A DNA stretch of 40,728 bases from Myxococcales bacterium (GTDB lineage Bacteria; Myxococcota_A; Polyangia; Polyangiales; Polyangiaceae): assembly GCA_025351875.1 (NCBI GenBank), contig JANXVA010000803.1:1-40728 (forward strand), read 5' to 3'. Position 1 is the stretch's first letter. Every line of letters starts with the position of its first letter. Positions 1 to 6,974 of the stretch are shown piece by piece. Below the pieces are notes generated by a model. It was not told the DNA's origin, ran no database searches, and saw nothing but the letters and a program-made list of their open reading frames with translations. Made by a program: the position numbers and the translations under genes.

Positions 1-2
1 CG

Positions 3-503
3 CGCGGCTCCGGAGGCTACGTCTTCGCCGGCTCGCGTACGGACTCCGCGCCATTCGACCCGGCCGGCGCGTTCACCGGCAACGACGGCGTCATGCGCGT
101 GCCTGTTGGCGACGGCATCGCGCCGCGCATGAACGTGAGCGGAGCGAAGGCGTTCACGCTCGCCGGCGGCACCGACGTCTTCGCCGAGCTAACGGCGCTC
201 ACCACGGCGCTGAACGCAAACGACATCATCGGCATACGCAGCGCGATCGGCACTGTCCAGAAGGGCTATGACCAGGTCGTCGCCGTCCAGGTCGACGCGG
301 GCCTCTCCATCGAGCGACTCCACAGCTCCGCCGACGTCATCGACACGGCGAGCCTCACGATCAGTCAGGCGCGCGCGCGCGACGTCGGCGCCGACGACCT
401 CGCCGGTCTCGCCACGGAGCTCTCCGCGGCGGGAAACTCGTACTCGCAGAGCCTTACCGTCACGAAGATGCTGCTCTCGCTGCCCTCGCTCGCGAAGGCG
501 TGA
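3..503 (+). CDS. flgL: Flagellar hook-associated protein 3 (FlgL), C-terminal part
   Basis: C-terminal 166 residues of a flagellin-family protein; the 5' end lies outside the window. FlgL forms the junction between flagellar hook and filament. Seen: a GGYVFAGSRTD...PFD segment, which is the hallmark stretch following the first helical half of FlgL, then a short beta-rich middle, then two long helices (from about ALTTALNAND to the stop) that fit the C-terminal D1/D0 helix. FliC-type flagellins share the C-terminal helix but normally lack the AGSRTD motif, so FlgL is preferred. The next gene is convergent and begins 6 bases after the stop. Family assignment is by motif only. Confidence 0.75.
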   Translation, partial: RGSGGYVFAGSRTDSAPFDPAGAFTGNDGVMRVPVGDGIAPRMNVSGAKAFTLAGGTDVFAELTALTTALNANDIIGIRSAIGTVQKGYDQVVAVQVDAGLSIERLHSSADVIDTASLTISQARARDVGADDLAGLATELSAAGNSYSQSLTVTKMLLSLPSLAKA

Positions 504-509
504 CGCGCC

Positions 510-1532
510 TCAGCTCGCGAGGACCACGACCACGGTACCGATCGCGACCGCGGCCGCCACGGCGCCGACGATCGCCCACGGAGGTCCGTCCTTCGACGTC
601 GGCTTGTGCGCGGCCTCGACGGCGCGGGCTCGAGCGAGCACGAGCGGGACGATCGGTGCCCCGAGCGGCGGCGCCTCGCCGAGCAGCGAGGAGCGGTCCT
701 CCGCCTTGCGGAGCCCTTCCCAGGAACGAAACAGCTCCTCGCGCGTGAGCCCGAGGTGAGCGAACGCGGGCTCGGAGGCGACGACCGGTGCGAGGTCATC
801 GAGCGTCGGGTTCGGCGTCGAATTCAGCACCGGAACGAGCCGATCGGCGACGCGCAGGAGCGCGACAATCGCGCAGACGACGCCCCCGGCTTCGACGGCC
901 CCTTCCCAGTCGTGGTGGAGCGCGACGACCTGCGGAAGCGGCGCCGGGAGGTTCCAGTTCCGGACGACCGCCGCGCCGAGCGACGCGTGGTCGAAGCCCA
1001 TGAGCGCGACCTCGTCCTCGATGCTGGGCTCGGCGCCGACCACGTCCGAGTCCATCAGGCCGTCGTAGAACGGGTCGTCCGACTGGACGAGCAGCAGCAC
1101 GCCGACGTCGTGCAGGAGGGCCGCGGTGAAGACGTCGTCGGGCGGGACGCCGGTGATGTGGGCGAGCATGCGCGCGACCCCCGCGACCGCGAGCGTTCGG
1201 TTGGCGAGGTCCGGAAAGTCCGAGGCGGTGTCCTCGACGAAGGCGAGCGCCGCGGCGCTCTCGACGAGCTGGCACACGCGCCGGAGGCCGAGGAGCGTGG
1301 CGGCGTGCCTTATCGACGCGCACTTCTGCGCGAGCGCCGAGGTCGGAGCGTTTGCGATCCGCAAGAGGTCGGTCGCGACGCCGACGTCGAGCTCGACGAC
1401 GCACGCGATCTCGCCGACGGAGGTGTCGGGATCGGCGGCGAGCTTGCGCACGGCCTCCACGGCACCCGGAAACGGCCTGAGCCTCGTGAGGCTGGCGGCA
1501 AGAGTGGTCACGTCGCGACACTTGGGCATCAT
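510..1532 (-). CDS. HDOD-domain protein with C-terminal membrane anchor
   Basis: About 340 residues. An HDOD domain (a non-catalytic or degenerate HD-type signalling domain) spans roughly residues 8-215, starting at the TTLAASLTRLRPFPGAVEAV helix; an ALLHDVG motif (His141-Asp142) is kept, and an ALHHDW motif follows. The last 24 residues (AIVGAVAAAVAIGTVVVVLAS) form one hydrophobic segment ending at the stop, so the protein is probably tail-anchored, which is unusual for HDOD proteins. Two adjacent ATG codons open the protein just before the domain; a TTG 72 bases upstream is possible but would add a low-complexity stretch. HDOD proteins are known in c-di-GMP, motility and stress signalling; the role here is not inferable. 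Confidence 0.75.
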   Translation of the reverse strand: MMPKCRDVTTLAASLTRLRPFPGAVEAVRKLAADPDTSVGEIACVVELDVGVATDLLRIANAPTSALAQKCASIRHAATLLGLRRVCQLVESAAALAFVEDTASDFPDLANRTLAVAGVARMLAHITGVPPDDVFTAALLHDVGVLLLVQSDDPFYDGLMDSDVVGAEPSIEDEVALMGFDHASLGAAVVRNWNLPAPLPQVVALHHDWEGAVEAGGVVCAIVALLRVADRLVPVLNSTPNPTLDDLAPVVASEPAFAHLGLTREELFRSWEGLRKAEDRSSLLGEAPPLGAPIVPLVLARARAVEAAHKPTSKDGPPWAIVGAVAAAVAIGTVVVVLAS

Positions 1533-1679
1533 CACAACGGAGCGAACGGCAGCACCGACGAGAGCTTGAGAGGATTGATGCCGCGAGGAAGGCGCGACGC
1601 GCAAGGTCGTTCAGCCGCAGCGCCGCTGCCGTCGAACGCGGGCCCTCAAGCTCGACGCCATTCCGCCGTTCGCACGGGG

Positions 1680-2552
1680 ATGCACAAGGCTTCCGTCCTC
1701 CTCTTGCCTGTCTGCGCCGCGCTCGTCTCCTGCGGCGGCTCGCTTGGACGGGCCAACGAGGCTCGCCCGCGTCACCCCGTCGAGCCCCTCCGCGGACCCG
1801 CGCCTGCCGCGCCCGTCCTCGAGAGAACGGCCTCCGTGTCGGCGCCGCTGTCGTTCGTCGGCCGCCCGAGCCCCCAGGCGGCTGCGCTCGCCCTCCCGAC
1901 ATCGGGCGCCGCCGCAGTCCCATCTCCTGTGCCGGCGCATCACCATGCCTCTGCGCCCACGGCGATCCGACCGGTCGCGGCGTCGGAGCTGTGCGTCTCG
2001 AGCGGACATGTCAATCCCGTGGCATCACACCTCCACGTCGACTCGGGGGCCATGCGCGCCGTCATCGCCGGCGACATGAGCGACACCGCCGAGGTCGACT
2101 TCGTGTACGGCGGCCCGAGCCGGGAGACCACCCCGCTCGCGAGCGGCGAGCTGAGGCGACAGATCGGGCTGAAGCTGCGCGCCAAGGACACATGCAACGT
2201 GGTCTACGTGATGTGGCACGTGGAGCCGACGCCCGGCATCGCCGTGCTCGTCAAGAGCAACCCGGGGGCCTCGACGCATCAACAGTGCGCGGATCGCGGG
2301 TACGTCAGCATCCCCCCGACGGCGGCCGCAGCGGTACCGCACATCGTGCCGAACGAGAGGCACGCGCTTCGTGCGGAGATCCACGGCGACGTTCTTCGCG
2401 TGCTCGTCGACCGCACCGTGGCCTGGACCGGCACTCTGCCGCCGGAAGCCCTCACGTTCGGAGGCCCCGCCGGCATCCGCACGGACAACGGCGTCTTCGA
2501 CCTCGACCTCAGCGTCGCTCGCGCGCGCGCGGCCGGAGCGAGCTGTCGCTGA
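1680..2552 (+). CDS. Lipoprotein of unknown function
   Basis: 290 residues. The start is the ATG before HKASVLLLPVCAALVSC, giving a lipoprotein signal with lipobox LVS-Cys18. A Pro/Ala-rich linker follows to about residue 95, then a beta-rich C-terminal domain with three further cysteines (two of them in CNVVYVMWHVEP and QQCADRGYV) and an MRAVIAGDMSDTAEVDFVYGG segment. The pattern resembles a concanavalin-like or jelly-roll fold (inference; no family recognised). The gene diverges from the HDOD gene across 147 bases and converges on the synthase gene, whose stop lies 7 bases beyond its own stop. Placement beside the exopolysaccharide locus makes a surface or polymer-binding role conceivable but unproven. 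Confidence 0.7.
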   Translation: MHKASVLLLPVCAALVSCGGSLGRANEARPRHPVEPLRGPAPAAPVLERTASVSAPLSFVGRPSPQAAALALPTSGAAAVPSPVPAHHHASAPTAIRPVAASELCVSSGHVNPVASHLHVDSGAMRAVIAGDMSDTAEVDFVYGGPSRETTPLASGELRRQIGLKLRAKDTCNVVYVMWHVEPTPGIAVLVKSNPGASTHQQCADRGYVSIPPTAAAAVPHIVPNERHALRAEIHGDVLRVLVDRTVAWTGTLPPEALTFGGPAGIRTDNGVFDLDLSVARARAAGASCR

Positions 2553-2558
2553 GCCGAC

Positions 2559-4430
2559 TCAGGCCGCGCGCCGCCCGGACTCGCCGTCGCGAGCCTCGAT
2601 GACCGCGCGCACCGGAAGCGGCCGCACCACCGCGAGGTGCGGCGCGGGTTCGCTCGCCGCGGCGTGCCCGATGGTCGCGTGCTCGGTGGTCACACCGAAG
2701 CGGAGACGCGCGTAGAGGCTCGGCCTCTTGCCGGTCGTCCATCCCTGATAGCCGCTCGGCGTCCACGGCGTCTCGCCCCATCCGAACCAGAATGTGCCGA
2801 GCGGAACGTCGCCATAGATCGCCGACCGCAGCGCGAGCACAGCGGCGCGGCGCACGCGTGCGAAGAGCGCGATGCGCGACGAGCCGCCCTTGATGAGCGT
2901 CGACTCCGGCGCGAACTTCGTGCAGTTGCCGAGCAGCAGGACGTCCTTCGTCATCCCCACGGCGCCCGCCCAGAAGCCGTAGATCGGCAGGTAGAGCGGC
3001 GCCACCGGGAGGGCGAGCAGGAGCCGCCATCGCGAGACGAGCACGCCGTCGATGAGGAGCGCGAGGACCGTGCTCACCGTGTAGATCGCGCTGTGCACGA
3101 CGAGGCCGACCGCGAGCGGGAGCAGCAGGCCGGTCTTCGCCATGACGAGCGGGGCCTGGACGTACGCGAACAACCCGAAGACCGCGCACTTGATCATCAG
3201 ACCCACCGAGCCGAGGCCGGCCAGCGAGACGTCCCAGTGGTACCGGAACGACTTACGGAAGCGTCCCACCACCTCGATGCGTGACGCGTTCCAGCGCATG
3301 CGCTGGCGCCAGAGCGTGCCGACCGTGGACGGCGATGACGAGTAGACGCGAGCCTCCGACTCGTAGCGTAGGCCACGATCGAAGAGGAGCGTCCTCAGCA
3401 TGTAGAGGAAGGCGTGGACGGGCGTGCGCGGCGCGTCGAGCGTGAGCCGCCCGTTCTCCCAGCGAGCCATGATCGCGAGGAACGCGCTCACCGTGTCGTC
3501 CGTGTCGCCGGCGAGCAGCTCGGGAATGGGAGCCGCCTTGCTCTCCGAGAACCGGGGTGGTGCAGCGCCGAACCACCATTTGACCCAGTCGCGCCGGTCG
3601 AGCGTCTTCATGAAGCCCATGAAGCGCGGGCCCTCGACGAGGATGTCGGTCCACGTGCAGTAGAGCGCGCCAGGGATGCCGCAGATCGGCAGCGGGCGCA
3701 CGTTGTAACGCATCATGCCAGTGACCAGGTATTCGCGCGCCACCTGCAGCGTGAGCTGCCCCTCGAGCGTGAGGAAGTGACGCCACCCCTTCCAGTACTG
3801 CTCCTCGCGCACGTGGAGGTGCCCCGCCACCGCGCGGCCAGGGTTGCCCGTGAAGAAGTTCTTCTTCACGAGTCGGCGCGCGAGCAGCTCGAGCGCGTGC
3901 GGCCCGAGGTCGGCATCGGCGTCGGTGCTGAAGTAGATCTCCGGAAATCGCGCGGACACGCCGCGCTCGACGAGCTTCTCGACGTGGCGAATCGCATGAT
4001 CGATCGCGAGGGGCTTGCCGCGGCGGTCCGGCGTGCCGATCAAGTGGAGTGAGACGTCCTTCGGCAGGTCGCGCTGTCGCGCTTCGAACCAGCGCTCGAG
4101 CTCGGCAAAGAGCCTCGGAGCGTCGAGCGCCCCGTCGATGCTCGTGACGACCATCATCTCCCCGGGGTAGTCGTTCTCGATCACGTTGCTGACGGTCGCC
4201 TTGATCGCCTCGAGCTCCTCGACGCCGCGGAGGAGCGACGGGATGATGAGGAGCCCCGACGGAAGCCGCTCCTTCGACGCCTGCGGCTGGCGCCCGAGCG
4301 CCGAGCGGAGGAGACGCCACGGCAAGAGCAGCGCGAGCTGGTCGCCGAAGAACAGCAGCACCAGGAGCGCGACCGCTCCCACGGGCGTGGCGACGAAGAG
4401 CGTCTGCAAGTCAGCGAGGAGCCAGACCAT
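2559..4430 (-). CDS. Processive family-2 glycosyltransferase (polysaccharide synthase), copy 1
   Basis: 623 residues, inner membrane. One N-terminal membrane segment (about 13-38), a cytoplasmic GT2 domain, then several C-terminal segments (about 402-500). Catalytic signature of processive synthases is present: Asp99 in TSIDG, a TDADAD block (170-174), GDTDDT (309-312) and QRMRW (376-380), as in cellulose, hyaluronan, curdlan and alginate synthases. The conserved tail FWFGWGETPWTPSGYQGW is shared with copy 2. No PilZ domain is seen. It is last in the cassette TolC-like, HlyD-like, synthase; only 6 bases separate it from the upstream stop. It should polymerise a nucleotide sugar and thread the chain across the membrane; the sugar cannot be read from sequence. 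Confidence 0.85.
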   Translation of the reverse strand: MVWLLADLQTLFVATPVGAVALLVLLFFGDQLALLLPWRLLRSALGRQPQASKERLPSGLLIIPSLLRGVEELEAIKATVSNVIENDYPGEMMVVTSIDGALDAPRLFAELERWFEARQRDLPKDVSLHLIGTPDRRGKPLAIDHAIRHVEKLVERGVSARFPEIYFSTDADADLGPHALELLARRLVKKNFFTGNPGRAVAGHLHVREEQYWKGWRHFLTLEGQLTLQVAREYLVTGMMRYNVRPLPICGIPGALYCTWTDILVEGPRFMGFMKTLDRRDWVKWWFGAAPPRFSESKAAPIPELLAGDTDDTVSAFLAIMARWENGRLTLDAPRTPVHAFLYMLRTLLFDRGLRYESEARVYSSSPSTVGTLWRQRMRWNASRIEVVGRFRKSFRYHWDVSLAGLGSVGLMIKCAVFGLFAYVQAPLVMAKTGLLLPLAVGLVVHSAIYTVSTVLALLIDGVLVSRWRLLLALPVAPLYLPIYGFWAGAVGMTKDVLLLGNCTKFAPESTLIKGGSSRIALFARVRRAAVLALRSAIYGDVPLGTFWFGWGETPWTPSGYQGWTTGKRPSLYARLRFGVTTEHATIGHAAASEPAPHLAVVRPLPVRAVIEARDGESGRRAA

Positions 4431-4436
4431 GGGCGC

Positions 4437-5603
4437 CTATTTGCTCGCGACGGTCGAGGATTTCGCGACGCCGGGCCCGCCGGCCCCTTTGCCCGCCGAG
4501 CGGACGCGGAGCGTCTTCGACTGCGCAGCGTGCTGATCGTCGAGGGCGATGACCGCGTAGACGCCGCGCGCTGGAGAGCCCCACGGGTCCGGAACGATGA
4601 CCTCACCCGGCAAGACCTCCGTGACCCGGCCGACCTGCGTGCACGAGAAGACCCCGAGGACGCACTCGTAGACCTTGCCTCCCGCGCTGACGCCCTCGAC
4701 CTGCGTATACGGGATGAACGCCACGTTGGTGCTCGCGTCGATGGCGCGGAAGATCGGCCGCTTGTTGAGCTGCGCGAGGAGCTCGTCGAGCTTGCCGACC
4801 TCCTCCTCGATGTGACGGCGCATCGCGCTCTTGGTCCTGCGCTCCGCCTCGAGCTTGAGCAGATCGCACTTGATGCGCACGAGCTGCTCCTGCTGCATGA
4901 GCATCTCGGGGGTCGCGACCTTCGTCGAAGGACCGTGGCCACCGGTGGTCATCGCGTGCCGGGTCAGGAGCACCTGGTCCATCGCCGTCTGCGCGAGGAG
5001 CCGCGCCCGCTCGTTCTCGATGATGGCGACGCGGATCGGCCCGAGCGCGTTCGTCTCGCGGGTGTACTCGCTCTTCTGGAGGAGCCCGGCCGCGAGATCG
5101 GTCTCGGCCCGGGCGACGACGGCCTCCTGGGCTGCGAGCATCGAGTTGAGCTCCGCCTGATGACGGCGGAGGATGTCGAGCTCGTGAGTGTCGGCCTTCG
5201 CTTGGGTGTTCGTGACGACGCCCGTCCAGTCGAGCGACTTCTCGACCGAGCCCTGGAGCGCCTTCAGCTGCTCGATCGCTTGCTCCGCCGCGTAGAGCTC
5301 GGCCTCGGCCTGCTCCCGCTGCAAGGAGATCTTCATTCGCTCGCTGAGGAGCGCCGCGCGGCTGAGCGTGCTCTGGATGACGAGGTCGCTGTCGGGGGAG
5401 AGCACCACCGGGACGACGAACGAGTCGGTGGCGATGTGGTACGCGTTCTTCGCGAGGTAGCCGACGCCCGCGACGGTGAGGCACAGCGCCGCCACCGACA
5501 CGATCCGCGAGCGGAGGAGCGTCTGCTTCGTCGGCTTCGCCTGGCGCTGCGACGTCGTGGGGGCGGTCTCCACCTCGACTTCCACGTTCGACGTTGCGTT
5601 CAC
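4437..5603 (-). CDS. HlyD-like membrane-fusion protein of the synthase cassette, copy 1
   Basis: 388 residues. A short cytoplasmic N-terminus, one membrane segment (about 33-55), half of a beta-barrel (FVVPVVLSPDSDLVIQ), a long alpha-helical coiled-coil region (about 80-265), then the returning barrel with RPIFRAIDASTNVAFIPYTQ and a PGEVIVPDPWG motif. This order is the membrane-fusion/HlyD layout, in which the protein spans the periplasm between an inner-membrane partner and an outer-membrane channel. The start ATG overlaps the stop of the TolC-like gene (ATGA), indicating translational coupling. Alg44 and the BgsB protein of rhizobial mixed-linkage glucan systems have similar architecture (family knowledge). 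No PilZ domain is seen. Confidence 0.8.
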   Translation of the reverse strand: MNATSNVEVEVETAPTTSQRQAKPTKQTLLRSRIVSVAALCLTVAGVGYLAKNAYHIATDSFVVPVVLSPDSDLVIQSTLSRAALLSERMKISLQREQAEAELYAAEQAIEQLKALQGSVEKSLDWTGVVTNTQAKADTHELDILRRHQAELNSMLAAQEAVVARAETDLAAGLLQKSEYTRETNALGPIRVAIIENERARLLAQTAMDQVLLTRHAMTTGGHGPSTKVATPEMLMQQEQLVRIKCDLLKLEAERRTKSAMRRHIEEEVGKLDELLAQLNKRPIFRAIDASTNVAFIPYTQVEGVSAGGKVYECVLGVFSCTQVGRVTEVLPGEVIVPDPWGSPARGVYAVIALDDQHAAQSKTLRVRSAGKGAGGPGVAKSSTVASK

Positions 5604-6736
5604 TTCTGGCCTCCCACGTGGGCCTGGGCGAACGCGAGCGAGGTCAGGAAGCGCTGCTCCGCCTCGAGGGCGATCATCTGGAGTGTCATCGTCGCGATCA
5701 CCGTGTGTTTGTTGGGTGCGTCGGTCCCATCGAGCGAAGCCCGATCAAGCATCATCCGCGCCAGCTCTTGTTCGATGGCGTGCGCCTGGCTTCGGCTCGC
5801 GTCGGCACTCGCGCGGAGCTCGTGCACGAGCGTCTCGATCTGGTGGCGCATCTCGTAGCGCGCGTTCTTCAGCTCCTTCGCACGCGCGTCGACCGCGCGC
5901 CCTTCGCGGCCGACCGAGAAGAGGCCGCCGAAATTGTAGGAGAGCTCGGCGATCCCGTACGCGTCGACGGTGGGGTTGGCTGCGACGCCGCCGATCACGC
6001 CGAACCGCCACGGCTCGAGGTTGCGGACGTGGGCGACGCGCTCCTCGGTCTCGACGGAGCGCTCTTCGTAGCTCCGGAGGAGCTCGCCGAGAGGCTCCGC
6101 AGGCATCGTGAGCCCGCGCGCCTTGACGCCCGCGATATCGGCCTCGAGCCGGGTGATGTCTCGCGCGAACGACAGCGCGCGGATCCGGAGGTCCTGGACC
6201 TCGGGCAGCGTCGAGGTGTGCGCCGCAAAGCGCTCCTCGGCCGTGCGCACGAGGTCCTGCACGGCCACGGACTGCTCGCGCAAGAACGCGAGCTTGCGCT
6301 CGAGCGCGGGCAGACGCCCGATGTCCTCGCGGAGCGCGATCACGTCTTCGAGCGTCGACGCGCTCGCCTGACGACGACACTCCGCGCGCGCGACGTCGAG
6401 CACCCCGACGCCCTTGTAGATGTCGACGAAGCCGACGCTGAGAGCGGCGCGCGGCTGGAGCCCGTGACCGAGCACGAGCCCGGACGGGTCGGCGGAGCCG
6501 TTGTTCGGGAGCCGGATCAGCTGCACGTGCGCGGTCGGTGCAAAGAGGAGCGCGGCGTCGCTCTCGGCTCGCGCCGTCACCTTCTGGCAGTGGTCGCTCG
6601 GAACCTCTGCCCGTGCCGCGGCCGACCACATCGTCATGACGATCCCCGCGAGCACCGTGAAGGCAGCGCGCTTACGAGGCCGGACGAGAGCCGAGAGGAG
6701 CGCGTCGTTCGTCGTGAGAGGGGCTTCGAGCATCAT
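5600..6736 (-). CDS. TolC-like secreted coiled-coil protein of the synthase cassette, copy 1
   Basis: 378 residues. Basic RPRKR followed by a hydrophobic core and AAARA gives a Sec signal peptide ending near residue 43. The mature part contains long heptad-rich helices (about 130-225 and 285-370) around a short beta segment (WRFGVIGGVAANPTVDAYGIAELSYNFGG) that reads like an outer-membrane strand pair. This is the layout of TolC-type proteins, but it is shorter than a usual 420-480-residue TolC, so it may be a reduced or single-hairpin form. It is first in the minus-strand cassette, with a conserved 37-nt element starting 12 bases upstream. Two adjacent ATGs make the exact start uncertain by one codon. 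Likely outer-membrane exit for the polymer (inference). Confidence 0.7.
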   Translation of the reverse strand: MMLEAPLTTNDALLSALVRPRKRAAFTVLAGIVMTMWSAAARAEVPSDHCQKVTARAESDAALLFAPTAHVQLIRLPNNGSADPSGLVLGHGLQPRAALSVGFVDIYKGVGVLDVARAECRRQASASTLEDVIALREDIGRLPALERKLAFLREQSVAVQDLVRTAEERFAAHTSTLPEVQDLRIRALSFARDITRLEADIAGVKARGLTMPAEPLGELLRSYEERSVETEERVAHVRNLEPWRFGVIGGVAANPTVDAYGIAELSYNFGGLFSVGREGRAVDARAKELKNARYEMRHQIETLVHELRASADASRSQAHAIEQELARMMLDRASLDGTDAPNKHTVIATMTLQMIALEAEQRFLTSLAFAQAHVGGQK

Positions 6737-6748
6737 TGCTTCGGAGGG

Positions 6749-6785
6749 CGTTCTTTCATCATTCGTGCCTGTCAGCAGCTTGACG
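6749..6785 (-). promoter_or_regulatory. Conserved 37-nt element upstream of cassette 1
   Basis: Read on the minus strand it begins CGTCA-N6-TGACAGGCACG, containing the dyad GTCA-N6-TGAC, and continues into a GATGAAAGAACG-like end. The same block precedes cassette 2, with 29 of 37 positions identical and all differences outside the dyad and the GGCACG core. GGCACG-N4-ATGAA resembles a sigma-54 promoter (GGCACG-N4-TTGCA) but lacks the usual GC at -12, so that reading is tentative. It may instead be an operator plus ribosome-binding region. Confidence 0.5.
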
Positions 6786-6914
6786 TCGGGGCCATTTTTG
6801 CGAGGTTTCTTCTCGAGTTTCAGGCGCCACGGGGCTCTCCAGTCAGTCGGGTGACGAGGCCGTCACGGCGATGGCGCAGCACTCCCCGCCCCGTCAATGG
6901 CGACAAAACACGAA

Positions 6915-6944
6915 GGTCCGGGGCTCGACGAGGAGCTCCGGACC
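6915..6944 (-). terminator. Hairpin terminator between the two synthase cassettes
   Basis: A stem of 12 positions with one mismatch (GGTCCGGAGCTC arm) and a short loop lies 30 bases past the stop of synthase copy 2 and, on the minus strand, is followed by TTCGTGTTTTG. This fits an intrinsic terminator that ends the first cassette before the second begins. Confidence 0.55.
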
Positions 6945-6974
6945 GAACGCACTGCGCCTTCGCGCGGAACGATC

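Noticed and set aside
606-1679. Upstream extension of the lipoprotein frame through the HDOD gene
   Set aside because: Runs antisense to a clear HDOD protein, is Arg/Asp-rich like high-GC shadow frames, and would bury the obvious lipoprotein signal.
6749-6785. Confident sigma-54 promoter call
   Set aside because: The -12 GC dinucleotide is missing in both copies, so only a tentative label is given.
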